Source: Anagrus nilaparvatae (lineage: Eukaryota > Arthropoda > Insecta > Hymenoptera > Mymaridae). From it: a DNA stretch of 64,000 nucleotides. A model generated the notes under the pieces. The model was not told the origin of the DNA. It worked only from the letters and a program-made list of their open reading frames with translations, and searched no databases. Below, one piece after another: positions 10,542 to 21,418 of this stretch (its first letter is position 1; each line of letters starts with the position of its first letter). Location: NCBI GenBank assembly GCA_022575985.1, contig JAKSXM010000237.1:4234501-4298500 (forward strand), given 5' to 3'. Position numbers and translations under genes: made by a program.

Positions 10542-12346
10542 GATCGTAGAAATCGCCAAGCAATTAGACAAGCAAATTTGAGAGATGCAGAAAATCAAGA
10601 TCAAAGAGAAGTATACTATACGTTTCAGTTTTATTATTAAATTTTATCATATTTCATTTTCTAGACAAAAATTTAAAAAATATTGGTTTACACTAAAGTT
10701 TATACAATACAATATAATAATTTAATATTAATACACATATTATAATGAAATAATGCGGAAGTATAATACAATAACATTTTTATGTTTACTAGGATCGTAG
10801 GAATCAGCAAGCAATTAGGCAAGCACATTTAAGAGATGCGGAAAATCCAGATCAAAGACAAGTATACTATACTTTTCAGTTTTAAAATTATATTTTTTAA
10901 TATTTAGTTTTTTAATTAAAAAAAAAAAAAATAAATAACAAAATAAAAATTAAATTAAATTAAATTAAATAATGGGCTATTATATTACAATAAGATTTTT
11001 ATGTTTACTAGGATCGTAGGAATCAACAAGCAATTAGACAAGCAAATTTCAGAGATGCGGAAAATCCAGATCAAAGACAAGTATACTATACTATTCAGTT
11101 TTAAAATTATATTTTTTAACATTTAGTTTTTTAATTAAAAAAAAAATACATAAATAAAAAAATAAAAATAAAATTAGTTTATACATATAGATATTAATAC
11201 ATATATTATAATTAAATAATGCGCGATTATATTAACATAAGATTCTTATGTTTACTAGGATCATAGGAATCAACAAGCAATTAGGCAAGCACATTTAAGA
11301 GATGCGGAAAATCCAGATCAAAGACAAGTAGACTATACTTTTCAGTTTTAAAATTATATTTTTTAATATTTAGTTTTTTAATTTAAAAAAAATATATATA
11401 AATAAAAAAAATAAAAATAAAATTAGTTTTTACTACAGTATATAGAATACAGAGGCGGATCTAGAAATTTTTCTGGGGGGGTTATTTGAATCAAATTACA
11501 AAAAATTTTCTAAAAGAGGTCCTTAAAATTTTTTTGGGGGGGTACTTCGCGTTAATTGTGTAGCGTAAAATTATAAAATATAATAATTTAATATTAAATT
11601 AAATTTTAATATTTAATTAAATTTTTTCATATAGAATTTTTTAATTAAAAAAAATATAATAAAGTTTGTACAATATTCATTATATAGATGCTTGATTATA
11701 CTTTTTATTAAATTTTTATGCGTAAGTACAGTACATTTAGATTTTTTTGTTTATTAGGATCGTAGAAATCAACAAGCAGTTAGACAAGCACATTTAAGAG
11801 ATGCAGAAAATCAAGATCAAAGAGAAGTATATTAGACTTTTCATTTTATCAATTGCATTTTAATTGAAATTTATGTTGATTAGGATCGCAGGAATCATCA
11901 AAGAATTTGGCAGGAAAATTTAAGAGATGCAGAAAATCCAGCTCAAAGACAAGTATATTATTCGAAAACATAATATTAAAAAAATTAAAATAATTTTTTT
12001 TTTAAAATTAATACATTTTTAAACAGATACGCCTTCGTGATAATAGTGAAAATAGAGCAAATGAGGATCAGCAACATGCAGGAGTAAGATTTAAGATTTT
12101 CAAAAAATATATTTTAGAACATTTAAAAAATAGATACTTCTGTTAACTAGGATCGTAGGAATCGGCAAGCAATTAGACAAGCTAATTTAAGAGATGGCGA
12201 AAATGATGTAGAAAGAAACGAAAGAATTCAGAGAATGAGAATAAGACAAAGACTATATTTGCGTAGAAACTGGGAAAGTATGTACAACATAGCAGAAGAC
12301 TATGATCCTGATAAGCCATACGAAGATCATCCAAATATAAACATAG
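10542..12346 (+). CDS. Helitron N-terminal repeat exons (six 69-nt exons, then two variant exons)
   Basis: Exons of exactly 69 nt lie at 10542-10610, 10793-10861, 11012-11080, 11259-11327, 11758-11826 and 11884-11952. Each starts GAT after AG and ends before GTATA or GTAGA, and each codes a 23-residue unit close to DRRNRQAIRQANLRDAENQ plus four residues. All are phase 0 at both ends, so the number of units can change without a frameshift. A 57-nt exon (12027-12083) ends in NEDQQHAG. Then a longer exon (12151-12346) starts with the same unit and continues into a basic region ending in phase 1. The intron at 12347-12429 joins it to the next Helitron exon. Charged repeats of this kind precede the replicase in insect Helitron proteins. 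None of the exons contains a stop. Confidence 0.75.
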
Positions 12347-12429
12347 GTAGAATAAATAAAAATTGATATTATGATTTTGCATTTTTTAATCTTAACGTAA
12401 TGATTAATGATTATTACTATTTATAAAGG

Positions 12430-13382
12430 TGCAATGATTAAAAGTTGCCATTATTGTAATGCACTAAAATGGGAAGGAGAGACTCCAGGATTATGCTGCG
12501 CTAATGGGAAAGTAAGAGTTCCTTTGATAGAAGATCCACCAGAACCATTAAGAGAGCTTTTACGTGGAAATAATGATGATTCGAGGTATTTCTTATCGCA
12601 TATACGGCATTACAACAATGCTTTCCAGATGACGTGTTTCGGTGCAGATAAAGTGCTGACAAATAAAAATTTTTGTACAACATTTACTGTCCAAGGTCAA
12701 GTTTATCATACAATTGGATCTCTCCTACCATTAAATAACAATGATCATTCTTTTCTACAAATTTATTTCATGGGTAATGCAGAACATGAGGTTGACAGAC
12801 GTTGCCAAACACAACAGCAAGTAGACAGAAATATTATACACAGACTACAGAATATGTTGCATGAGCATAATGCTCTAATAAGAGAATTTAAGGCTGACTT
12901 AGAGAATCTTCCAAATGAAGATTATAGAATAGTAATATACGCAGACAAGGTTCCTGCGGGGCAACATCAACGGTTATATAATGCTCCAAATTCAAACGAG
13001 GTTGGTATTATATTAGACGGTGAAATAACAAATCCACGAGACATTGTGTTACGAAAACGTGATAATAGATTATTTAGAATATCTGAGCTGAACGTATCTG
13101 CATTACAATATTATTCATATACTTTTATGTTCATACTGCACGATCCAAATGTTATTTTTTACTTTCGTGAGTTACTTCAATAATTGGCAGTAGATGTATA
13201 TGCTAAAATGGAAGCGGAAAGACTTTTGTACATTCTTAGGCATCAACAGTTGCTAAGGGCTGAAGACTATATACATTTAAGAGATGCTGTTGCATTAGAT
13301 GCAAACATTTAACCACAAGATGTAGGTCAGCCAATAATTTTGCCATCATCATTTGTAAATAGTCCTAGATATTTAGCAGAGT
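12430..13382 (+). pseudogene. Helitron protein N-terminal exon, broken
   Basis: The exon begins at 12430 after AG and continues the phase-1 codon as Gly. It reads GAMIKSCHYCNALKWEGETP, the C-x2-C segment typical of Helitron proteins, followed by CCANGKV and the region leading to the LQY block. That block degenerates, and FYFRELLQ ends in a stop at 13181-13183. The frame then resumes as VDVYAKMEAERLLYILRHQ and HLRDAVALDA, a further stop, and LPSSFVNSPRYLAEYTQ up to the R1-clade insertion. Part of the usual sequence between the LQY block and FRELL appears deleted. The function in a live element is DNA binding and replication initiation. Confidence 0.7.
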
Positions 13383-13389
13383 ACACGCA

Positions 13390-14205
13390 ATGACGAACAT
13401 CGGCGGTCCCAGATCTGAGAAGAGGAGGCTGTTGATGACGACAGTTAACTCCATCTTGCTCTACGGTGCAGAGGTGTGGGCGGACAATGTCCGCATAAAA
13501 AAGTACTGCAAGAAACTAAAGGCAGTACAGAGGCAGGGGGCACTTCGAATCGCTTGCTCGTACAAGACAGTATCAGAGCCAGCGATCCAGGTGGTGGCTC
13601 GGGTGATTCCCATCGACCTGCTTGCCTTGGAAAAGCAGGCGATCTATAACCGTGGGGAAAAAGAGCGCGACGTAGCTTCCGTTCGCGCTCGCTCTCGCAC
13701 AATGGAATGTTGGCAGTATAGGTGGAATGGTGACCCGAGGGGACGTTGGACGCACCGCCTTATCATCGATTTGGAAAGCTGGATGAACCGTGATCATGGA
13801 GAGGTAGACTTCTACCTCACACAGTTCTTAACTGGTCACGGTTATTTCCGCGATATGCTTTTCAAGTGGAGCAAGGTGACATCTCCGGAATGCTTGCATT
13901 GCCCGGGCGAGCTGGATACCGCTGAGCACACCTTTTTTGGGTGTCCTCGCTTCGCTGAAGGGCGACCGCCCTTCGATGAATGGAGGCCGGAAGTAGTCGT
14001 CCCGGAAATGCTGCGCAGTGCCGCTAACTGGTACAGTGTGGCAGAGTACGTACGGGCGACACTGATTGGAAAAAAAGGAGGAAGGTTTCCTCTCGTAGGA
14101 AAATCTCCTCCTTTATTGACAGGGTATGGCGAAGAAATGCCTGGGCTGCATTGTTTCCGGACCGAAGTAATACCTAAACAGGGAGTCCCGGTCCGGATTC
14201 TATGA
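13390..14205 (+). pseudogene. R1-clade ORF2 C-terminal part
   Basis: The frame covers the end of ORF2 after the reverse transcriptase: LLMTTVNSILLYGAEVWAD and RWTHRLIIDLESWMNR, the thumb and C-terminal region seen in R1, TRAS and LOA elements. It then carries the terminal zinc-binding motif CLHCPGELDTAEHTFFGCPR, spaced C-x2-C-x7-H-x4-C. The apparent ATG straddles the insertion junction: its A belongs to the target duplication, so it is not a natural start. No stops occur before 14205. The catalytic RT and endonuclease parts are missing through 5' truncation. Confidence 0.85.
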
Positions 14206-14418
14206 TATTGTCATAAATGCAGGAGGGTGGGGAGTTTAGTGGGTATTGTAATTCCTCAATTGTGTATATCTGGGCAACCCCAGATACAAATTTGAGGTTG
14301 AGTCCCACATAACCATACAGTACGCGTGTATGGTATGCGTAAATGCATTCTCCTCGTCCTACGAAAAAGGCCCCTTCTTGAAGAGGCCCAAAAGAAAAAA
14401 AAAAAAAAAAAAAAAAAA
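13391..14418 (+). mobile_element. 5'-truncated R1-clade retrotransposon inserted in the Helitron replicase exon
   Basis: The insertion is flanked by ACACGCAA at 13383-13390 and 14419-14426. Removing it rejoins the Helitron frame exactly (EYTQ then DTFAYVRKHG). It contains the 3' end of an RT ORF, a 3' UTR with a GGAGGAAGGTTTCCTCTCG hairpin-like segment, and a poly(A) tail of about 25 bases. The 3' UTR closely matches 30415-30771. GC content is far above the surroundings. Confidence 0.9.
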
Positions 14419-14426
14419 ACACGCAA

Positions 14427-15253
14427 GACACATTCGCTTATGTTAGAAAGCATGGAAAACTAGATTTTTTTATCACGCTAACATGTGATCCTACGTAGGA
14501 AGAGATTCAGAGAGAATTGCTTCGTGGACAACAACCACATCACAGAATTGATTTGATTGCTAGAGTTTTCAGACAAAAAGTAATTAAATTTATCAACGTA
14601 TTAATGAAAGGTATTGTAAATTTCTTATATTGTTAATTTCTTATTTTTCATTAAATTATATTGTTGACTAAAGAAAATAAAAAATAATTACATAATTTTT
14701 TTAAGGACAGATTTTTGGGAAGGTTGTAGCTTATACATATTCAATAGAGTGGCAAAAAAGAGGATTGCCTCACGCGCATATACTTCTATGGTTAGAATAT
14801 AAGTTACAGCCAAGGAACATAGATAAATATATAAGTGCTGAAATACCAAACCCAATTACTGATCCTATATTACATGATACAGTCACAAAGCATATGGTGC
14901 ATGGACCATGCGGATATCTTAATCCAAATTCCCCATGCATGAGAAATAACTCATGCACAAAAAGATATCCACGAAATTTAATAAGCAAGACAGTTACTTC
15001 AGAGAATGGCTACCTTTCATACAGAAGAAGAAGTCCAAATGATGGAGGATTTACAGTTCAAAAGAGATTAGTAACTGGAGAAGAAATAGTAATTGACAAC
15101 TCATGGATTGTCCTTTATTCTCCTATTCTTAGCAGTATGTTTAAGGCACACATCAACGTTGAAAGTTGTAATTCAGTTAAAGCAATTAATTACATATGTA
15201 AATACATCAAAAAAGGTATAATATTTTCAAATTACAGGTTAAATATTACTTGA
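14427..15253 (+). pseudogene. Helitron HUH replicase (Rep) domain, mostly intact
   Basis: After the R1-clade insertion the frame continues DTFAYVRKHGKLDFFITLTC to a TAG and onward to VFRQKVIKFINVLMK. An 87-bp phase-1 intron (14619-14705) follows, then IFGKVVAYTYSIEWQKRGLP. The metal-binding HUH motif is PHAHILLW near 14768-14790. The catalytic tyrosine pair is YICKY near 15190, with three residues between the tyrosines, as expected for a Helitron relaxase. The TAG at 14493-14495 and the insertion disable this copy. In a live element this domain nicks DNA and starts rolling-circle replication. Confidence 0.85.
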
Positions 15254-15933
15254 GCTATAAACTAATATTCTTGATTACTTAATCCAACATCTAGGTTCTG
15301 ATAGAGCTGTATTTAATCTACAAGCAAATAATCAAATTAATAATAATAATATAAATCCTCTTAACGAGGTTGACACTTTCAGAAATGGGAGATATATAAC
15401 CACAAACGAGGCATTTTGGAGAATTTTTGGGTTCCCATTACATGAAAGATATCCTGCTGTTGTACACTTATTGGTAATTTTGAAAACGGAGAAAGAATAT
15501 ATTTTAACAATAATCAGAATTTACAGGATGTCGTTGAAAATAGAAGAAGAACTACACTAACTGCGTTTTTTATATTGTGCCAAGAAGATGCTTTTGCCAG
15601 AAATTTGACTTATCAAAATGTGCCTCAATATTATACATGGTGCAACACGAACAAAATTTGGAATAGAAGAAGACAAGGAACGCCAGTAGAACAGTGGCCA
15701 GGTATTTATCAATCGGATACTATTGGAAGAGTGTACGTAGTTCATATAGCAAATTTCGAATGCTATTGCCTGAGACTTTTGTTACATAATATTCGGGGAC
15801 CAACAAGTTACAATGATTTAAAAACTGTTGATGGAGTAGTATATGAGACTTTTATACAAACATGTCAAGCCTTTAATTTATTAGAAAATGATAATCACTG
15901 GAATGATACAATGGAAGATGCAGAATTAACAAG
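15254..15933 (+). pseudogene. Helitron spacer region between replicase and helicase
   Basis: Frames here read RYITTNEAFWRIFGFPLHER, then, after a one-base shift near 15475, NFENGERIYF and TLTAFFILCQEDAFARN up to MEDAELTR. These match the conserved block between Rep and helicase in insect Helitrons. A 61-bp intron (15934-15994, GT...AG) joins it to SPKQIRQLFAILIATCGV. Its biochemical role is not known to me. Confidence 0.7.
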
Positions 15934-15994
15934 GTAAAATATTCATTATTTTCATTTACAATATTAACAAATAATTACGTGAATTAATTATTAG

Positions 15995-17739
15995 GTCTCC
16001 AAAACAAATTAGACAGCTATTTGCGATTCTTATAGCAACATGTGGTGTAAGTAATCCGCTAAATTTATGGGAAACATATGAAGATTGCATGTCCGACGAT
16101 ATTCGTATGTCTGTTTTACCTAACGCTAATTTCACTCAACATATATACAACCAGGCATTGACAATGATTGATAATGAAATATTAATTATGTCAAGTAAAC
16201 ATCTGGAACATTTTGGTTTACCTTTCCTACGGCCTGAGAATCGCAATAATTCAGAAATTATAAATGAAACAAATTACGATTTACGAAAACTAGAGGCGCT
16301 TATTAGAGAATCCGTTCCTAAGCTAACTGCTGAACAGGCAGAATTTAGAAACATAATTTTAAACAAAATAGAGAATAATGAAGGTGGCCTATTCTTTCTA
16401 GATGCTCCAGGAGGAACTGGTAAAACATTCCTGCTTAATTTACTTTTGGCAGAAACTCGAAATTTAGGATTCATAGCTTTAGCAATGGCATCATCCGGAA
16501 TTGGAGCCACATTATTAAATGGAGGAAAAACGGCTCATTACCTACTAAAGTTATCCCTAAATATCGCGGAGCAAGAGGCCCCAACATGTAATATAAGCAA
16601 AAACAGTAATAGAGGAGAGCTGTTACAACGGACTAAAGTAATAGTATGGGATGAGGTAACAATGTAACATAAGAAATCAATTGAGGCATTAAACATCTCC
16701 TTGCAGGACTTGAAAAGTAATCAAAATTTAATGGGAGGAACAATTGTGATTCTTTCAAGCCATTTTAGACAAATTTTACCTATAGTACCACGTGGGACAC
16801 CGGCAGATGAATTCTTAGCATCTTTCAAGTCATCTAATTTATGGGCACAAACAGAAAAATTCAGATTGACTATAAACTTAAGAGCTAGAAATCTCAGAGA
16901 ACGTCCATCAACTTTTCCAAATGAACTTATTAAAGTGGGAGAAGATCAACTACAAAGGGATGAGAATAATAAAATCACTTTAAATGACAGATTATGCAAA
17001 ACAGTAAATAATGTCAATGATTTGATCCAAAATGTTTACCATAATTTTGAAAATAATTATATGACTGATGAATGGTTATGTGAAAGAGCATTGTTGGCAC
17101 CAACAAATAATAATATAAATACATTAAATGCATTGTTATTGGAACGCATTCCCTCTGAAATTAAATGTTTTACATCTTTAAATTCTTTGGTATAATAATC
17201 TTTTTATTTAATTGTAACATTCATTGGTTGCTGTATATTTAATAAATAATCAGAATTACATTAAATTTTAAATTTTTTATTGCAGGTTGATGAAGAGGAA
17301 AATATTATTTATCCAAATGAATTTTTAAATGGAATTGAAACTTCAGGATAACCTCTACATCAACTTAAACTTAAGGTCGGAGCACCTATAATACTTATTA
17401 GAAACCTGCGTCCACCAATACTTTGTAATGGAACCAGACTTCGTATAATAAGCTTCATAGGCAATCATATTATTAAAACCAAAAATACCTTTGATACCCG
17501 ACAACCTTCCGTTCAAATTCAGACGTCTACAATTGCCAATAAATTTGGCTTTTGCTATCACAGTTAACAAGGCACAGGGTCAAACCTTAGACTTTGCAGG
17601 TGTAGACTTAAGAACACCTTGCTTTGCGCATGGTCAATTGTATGTGGCATTGTCAAGAGTAAGGAGCAAAAATAATTTGTTTGTTTTGGCCGATGGAAAT
17701 AAAACTGACAACATAGTATACCGTAGGGCATTGAGATGA
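15995..17739 (+). pseudogene. Helitron Pif1-type helicase, broken
   Basis: Superfamily 1 helicase motifs in order: Walker A DAPGGTGKTF (near 16400), motif II VIVWDEVTM (near 16645), motif III reading SSHFRQ where GDFRQ is usual, and motifs V/VI AFAITVNKAQGQTLDF and GQLYVALSRVRS (near 17550-17660). The protein ends in IVYRRALR at 17739. Lesions: TAA at 16665-16667, TAA at 17350-17352 and a frameshift near 17490. A probable intron lies at 17190-17285. In active elements this domain unwinds the displaced strand. Confidence 0.85.
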
Positions 17740-18138
17740 TTAGTAAGTTATAATTTTTTAAGAAATTATAGATATTCATTTTTTATATATAAAAAATATT
17801 TTTCCAGGTAACATTTGGTACATTAATTTTCAATATTAGATGCAATAGAAAATTAATAATTACATGTTAAACGTAATAAATAAAAAATTTAATACAGATA
17901 AAGAAATAAAAAATTTATTATTTACTTAAACTTTACCAACTTCATACTTGTCCTTTGTATAAGAATAATTTTTTTAAATACTCCTATATAGAACATTAAT
18001 TAACACTTAATGCAGAAAAGCGCGATAATTCTTTATTATGATTAGAAAATCAAACAGAAATTAAAATTTTTCAATAATGTTTCAATAAATTTCCAGTGAA
18101 AAAATTGAAGAAACAGAAACAGCAATAAATGAGACACA
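17740..18138 (+). other. Helitron 3' non-coding DNA
   Basis: About 400 bp of AT-rich DNA between the helicase stop and the terminal hairpin. I see no gene in it. Confidence 0.6.
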
Positions 18139-18172
18139 GGGGGGGCGGAGCCCCCCCTCTCACCTATGCTAG
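18139..18172 (+). other. Helitron 3' terminus: GC hairpin and CTAG end
   Basis: GGGGGGGC at 18139-18146 pairs perfectly with GCCCCCCC at 18150-18157 around a three-base GGA loop. Eleven bases later comes CTAG (18169-18172), then T. This is the replication terminator arrangement of Helitrons. Confidence 0.9.
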
Positions 18173-18198
18173 TCTATATATATATATATATATATATA
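18173..18198 (+). mobile_element. 5' tip of a second Helitron, head-to-tail with the first
   Basis: TCTATATATATA starts at the base after the first Helitron's CTAG. TC plus TA-rich sequence is a usual Helitron 5' end. The run is interrupted by the mariner insertion and resumes at 21037 as TATATATATGGCGATAGAG. Confidence 0.5.
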
Positions 18199-18726
18199 CA
18201 ATAAGTTCACGAGGTAGGTACTGTTTATTTAGGTCCATTGTAGTGTTATTTTTTTTTTCTTTTGTTTTAAAAAGGTATTTTATATCAAAATTTTACGGCT
18301 ATTTAAAAAAAATTATTTTTGAAATTATAAGGTAAGGAAACCAATAGTAGAATGATAAATTTAAGAAAAATTATTATTTATTAAAAAATTATTTATTTAA
18401 AAAAAATATTAAATAATTTTAAATGATTAAAAATTATTATATAATTTTTTGAAAATTATAAGGTAAGGACACGAATAGTTGAATGATAGATAAAAAAAAA
18501 AAATTATAATTTTTAAATAATATTGATTTAAATATTGATTTTAAATTTTTTATACAAAATAAAGGCATAAATGTTTTTATTTAAATTCGTTACTTATGAA
18601 AATTCTAATAATATTTCATCTAAATCTTTTTAATTACGCCCACTAAAATTTTAATCTTTTTTCTTTGTTTAGTCAACTCGAATAATTTAGTATAAGAATA
18701 TCGAAAATTTTTAAATCAATTATTTT
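18199..18726. repeat. Left TIR of the mariner-type element
   Basis: Pairs with 20477-21034. It contains an internal duplication: ATTATAAGGTAAGGA...GAATGATA near 18325-18357 and again near 18458-18490, about 133 bp apart. Both copies also occur in the right TIR, so each TIR carries two internal direct repeats. Confidence 0.85.
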
Positions 18727-18798
18727 CTTTTCTTATTTAAATAATTTTTAAACCAATTGTTTTAATTTTTTATAATTATATCAGCCCAAATACTATCT

Positions 18799-20044
18799 TC
18801 AAATCTGATCTAGAACACCAAAATCAATAACGTCTTGAAAATCGTATTCTAAGACAATATCTTCTCTTGGTCGCCTGGCTCTAAGGTATTGTTCGAAGTG
18901 TGCCCCAGCGGCCAAATTGCAGTAGCCTAATCTATGATAAAATGCTTCAATGCTAGAAGTAATCATGCGAGCAGGTATTTCATTGGAGATTTGAAGTACT
19001 CGGTTTTGTAACTCTGGTATATTGTTACACCTCGGCTGGGAATACAAAGTTGTCTTTAAATGAGGCCAATAAAAGAAATCGAGCGGATTTAAATCTGGAG
19101 ATCGAGCTGGCCAACGAACTCCACCGAATCTTCCCATCCAACGCCCTTGAAAGATTCGGTTTAAATATCCTGTAACTCCATTATGAACGGGTGACACATC
19201 CATTTGAAACCATGTATTGTGCTAAAAAAGTTAAAACAATTTCATAAGCCATATCTAATTTGAAGACACATAAAATTTAAATAGCAAACAAAATTATATT
19301 ATTCCTTACATTCATGCCTAGTTCATAGAGCCTAGGTATAATGCGATTTTCCAAAAGCTCCCGAAATCTAGCACCATTCAAATTCCCATCAATAAAATAT
19401 GGTCCAACAATATTACCATTATACATACCAGCCCATACATTTAATTTTGCTTGATACTGAGTGTTACAATCAATAACAGCATATGGGTTTTGCCTTGCCC
19501 ATACTTGAAAATATTGACGATTTGCTCTGCGATATAAAACGATAGTACACTCATCCGAAAAACAGATGTTATCTAGTCTGAGTTGCCTCTCAGCGATAAG
19601 TAACGAAGTAACTTCTGCATACGTCATTCGGTTAAAATAATCGTTATCAATAAAATGTTGATGAGGCTGAGGTTTATAAGCTTTATAACCATTTTCTTTT
19701 AACACATTCCAAACTGTGGTTTTGCAAACATCAGCTTCTTGAGCGTGATCTTTTAAATGCATATTATTTTCTACATCATTCTCTACCGATGCACATATTT
19801 GCACTTTTTTTTCTTCAGATAATTGCCTGGATGGATACTGCATCTTTTGGTGTTCAGCGGTAATGCAACCAGTGTTACGCAATTTGTTAAGAGTACTTCT
19901 TATCGTTTTGTCAGTTGGTATAGGCCGATTTGGAAAATTTTGGGGCCATTTTTCCATAACACTAGGTTTAAAATTGCTTGCACAATATTCTATGATCATA
20001 AAAACGCGTTCTTGCAATGAGTACGTGTTATTAGGCATTTTCAA
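18799..20044 (-). CDS. Mariner-type transposase, two exons, 385 residues
   Basis: Exon 1 is 20044-19310 (245 codons). An 88-bp intron follows (19309-19222, GTAAGG...TTTTTAG), then exon 2, 19221-18799. The spliced frame is open throughout. Residues about 8-60 (SLQERVFMIIEYCASNF) are a DUF4817-type helix-turn-helix that would bind the TIRs. The DDE catalytic core shows D164 in CFSDECTI, D253 in QMDVSPVHN, and either D288 or D293 in RSPDLNPLDFF. By the mariner pattern the third is D293, giving DD39D spacing. The protein cuts and pastes DNA at TA. Without splicing, exon 1 would end after ten extra residues, before the second catalytic Asp, so splicing is required for activity. Confidence 0.9.
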
Positions 20045-20476
20045 ATAATTAATCGAAAGCTATGTATTAACAATTAAAAATTATTGAATGAAAATTTTAT
20101 AAGAATACAATATGTTTTAAACTGGACTAAAGACTTACATAAACTGATTTTATCAAATAATAATGAAAAATTTCTAAATTATCTTCTTCCCTCATGTTAT
20201 AAATAGATAAGGTATATTATCAGAAAAATTTCCGGTATCTATTATTTTGTAAAAAAAAAGATTTTCCAAAAGTCTAGACGTTAGATAAAGCAAGAACCAG
20301 GTAAGTTTTTTGTTGATAGAAGAAATTGAATAAGTTATTTACTGATAAAGAGAAAAAAATATTTTAATTAACTATCTTTAAATAAAATAATTAAAAAAAA
20401 ACATGTACCTCTAAATATTTTAATTAAAAAAATCTTTTACTAAAATTTTGGGCTGAATGATTATAAAAATTAAATA

Positions 20477-21034
20477 TAAAATAATTGATTCAAAAATTTC
20501 GAATATTGTTATTCTGATAATCGTTTTCAGAAAATACTCAAAGTAAAGTAAAGTTGACTATAAAACAAAAAAGAAAGATTAAAATTTTACTGGGCGTAAT
20601 TTAAAAGGCTTAGGTGAAATAGGATTGGAATTTTCATAAGTAAAGAATTTAAATAAAAATATTTATGCCTTTATTTTGTATAAATAATTTAAAATCAAAT
20701 AAATTATTTAATAATTTATAAATTTTTTTTTTCAACTTATCATTCAATTATTGGTGTCCTTACCTTATAAATTTCAAAAAATTATTTAATAAATTATAAT
20801 TATTTTAAAGTATTTAAAATTAATTTTTTTTAAATAAATAATTTTTTAATAAATAATAATTTTTTTTTAATTTTTCATTCAACTATTGGTGTTCTTACCT
20901 TATAATATCAAAAATAATTTTTTTTAAATAGCCGTAAAATTTTGATTTAAAATACTTTTTAAAACAAAAAAAAAAAAAAAAAAATAATACTACAATGGAC
21001 CTAAATAAACAGTACCTACCTCGTGAACTTATGG
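20477..21034. repeat. Right TIR of the mariner-type element
   Basis: Inverted counterpart of 18199-18726. Homology is continuous through the ACTACAATGGACC tip and the two internal direct repeats, and fades near 20477. Confidence 0.85.
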
Positions 21035-21036
21035 TA

Positions 21037-21418
21037 TATATATATGGCGATAGAGAATTTTTTTAGTTTGATAATCACGCGTAGACGATAATAGCTAGAT
21101 GCGGTTTTCGGCAAAAAACGAGGAAAAATTGAAGGAGTGTCATAGGCTACACAGAATTTGGATTGATGCGCAAGAAAATTTTTGTTGCCAAAAAAACGTT
21201 TTTTCAAAAAAGTGATCCTTTTTTATGTTTTCGTAAATTTTCAAAAAAATCGTAATTAACTTAAAAACTTGAAATTTTATTGTAATCTGAAAAGTTGTTA
21301 TAGGATTTAGAATTTTTTTTTACGTGCCCATCTAAATTTTCAAGCAAATCGGTTAGATGTTTCCAGAGTTACATATATTTATTAGCATAAAATTTGGATT
21401 GCAAATTTATATCCTATC
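21037..21418 (+). other. Helitron-like sequence right of the mariner element
   Basis: It continues the TA run interrupted by the mariner. It holds motifs such as GATGCGGTTTTCGGCAAAAA that recur, diverged, near 21520 and 49195. No coding capacity is seen. Confidence 0.4.

Larger units (their letters stand above)
2572..18172 (+). mobile_element. Autonomous Helitron, decayed, with nested BEL/Pao and R1-clade insertions
   Basis: A rolling-circle transposon unit. In order it shows a candidate basic first exon (2572-2666), a run of 69-nt in-frame exons (10542-11952) plus two more exons (12027-12346), a Helitron N-terminal exon with a zinc-binding motif (12430-13184), the HUH replicase with two-tyrosine motif (14427-15253), a spacer region, and a Pif1-type helicase (16089-17739). 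The 3' terminus has a GC hairpin at 18139-18157 and CTAG at 18169-18172 followed by T, the standard Helitron end. The 5' end is not recognised; 2572 is only the first supported coding position. Stops and frameshifts in the replicase and helicase indicate this copy cannot make active protein. A BEL/Pao element occupies what would be its first intron. Confidence 0.75.
18199..21034 (-). mobile_element. Tc1/mariner-type transposon with very long TIRs, apparently complete
   Basis: 2836 bp, flanked by TA at 18197-18198 and 21035-21036. Ends are CAATAAGTTCACGAGG on the left and the complement of CCATAAGTTCACGAGG on the right. The terminal inverted repeats extend over 500 bp each (18199-18726, 20477-21034) with small indels. 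Between them, on the minus strand, is a spliced transposase gene with no stop. The target is the TA run at the start of a Helitron copy. The combination of long TIRs, intact coding sequence and clean TA duplication suggests a recent, perhaps active insertion. Confidence 0.9.

Noticed and set aside
11454..11556. GAGGCGGATCTAG...GGGGGGTTATTTG and GGGGGGGTACTTCG as a transposon end
   Set aside because: The phrase resembles common insect transposon termini, but I found no matching inverted end or target duplication.
13390..13392. ATG as a gene start for the 271-codon ORF
   Set aside because: Its A belongs to the target duplication and TG to the truncated R1-clade insert, so the codon arose at the junction.
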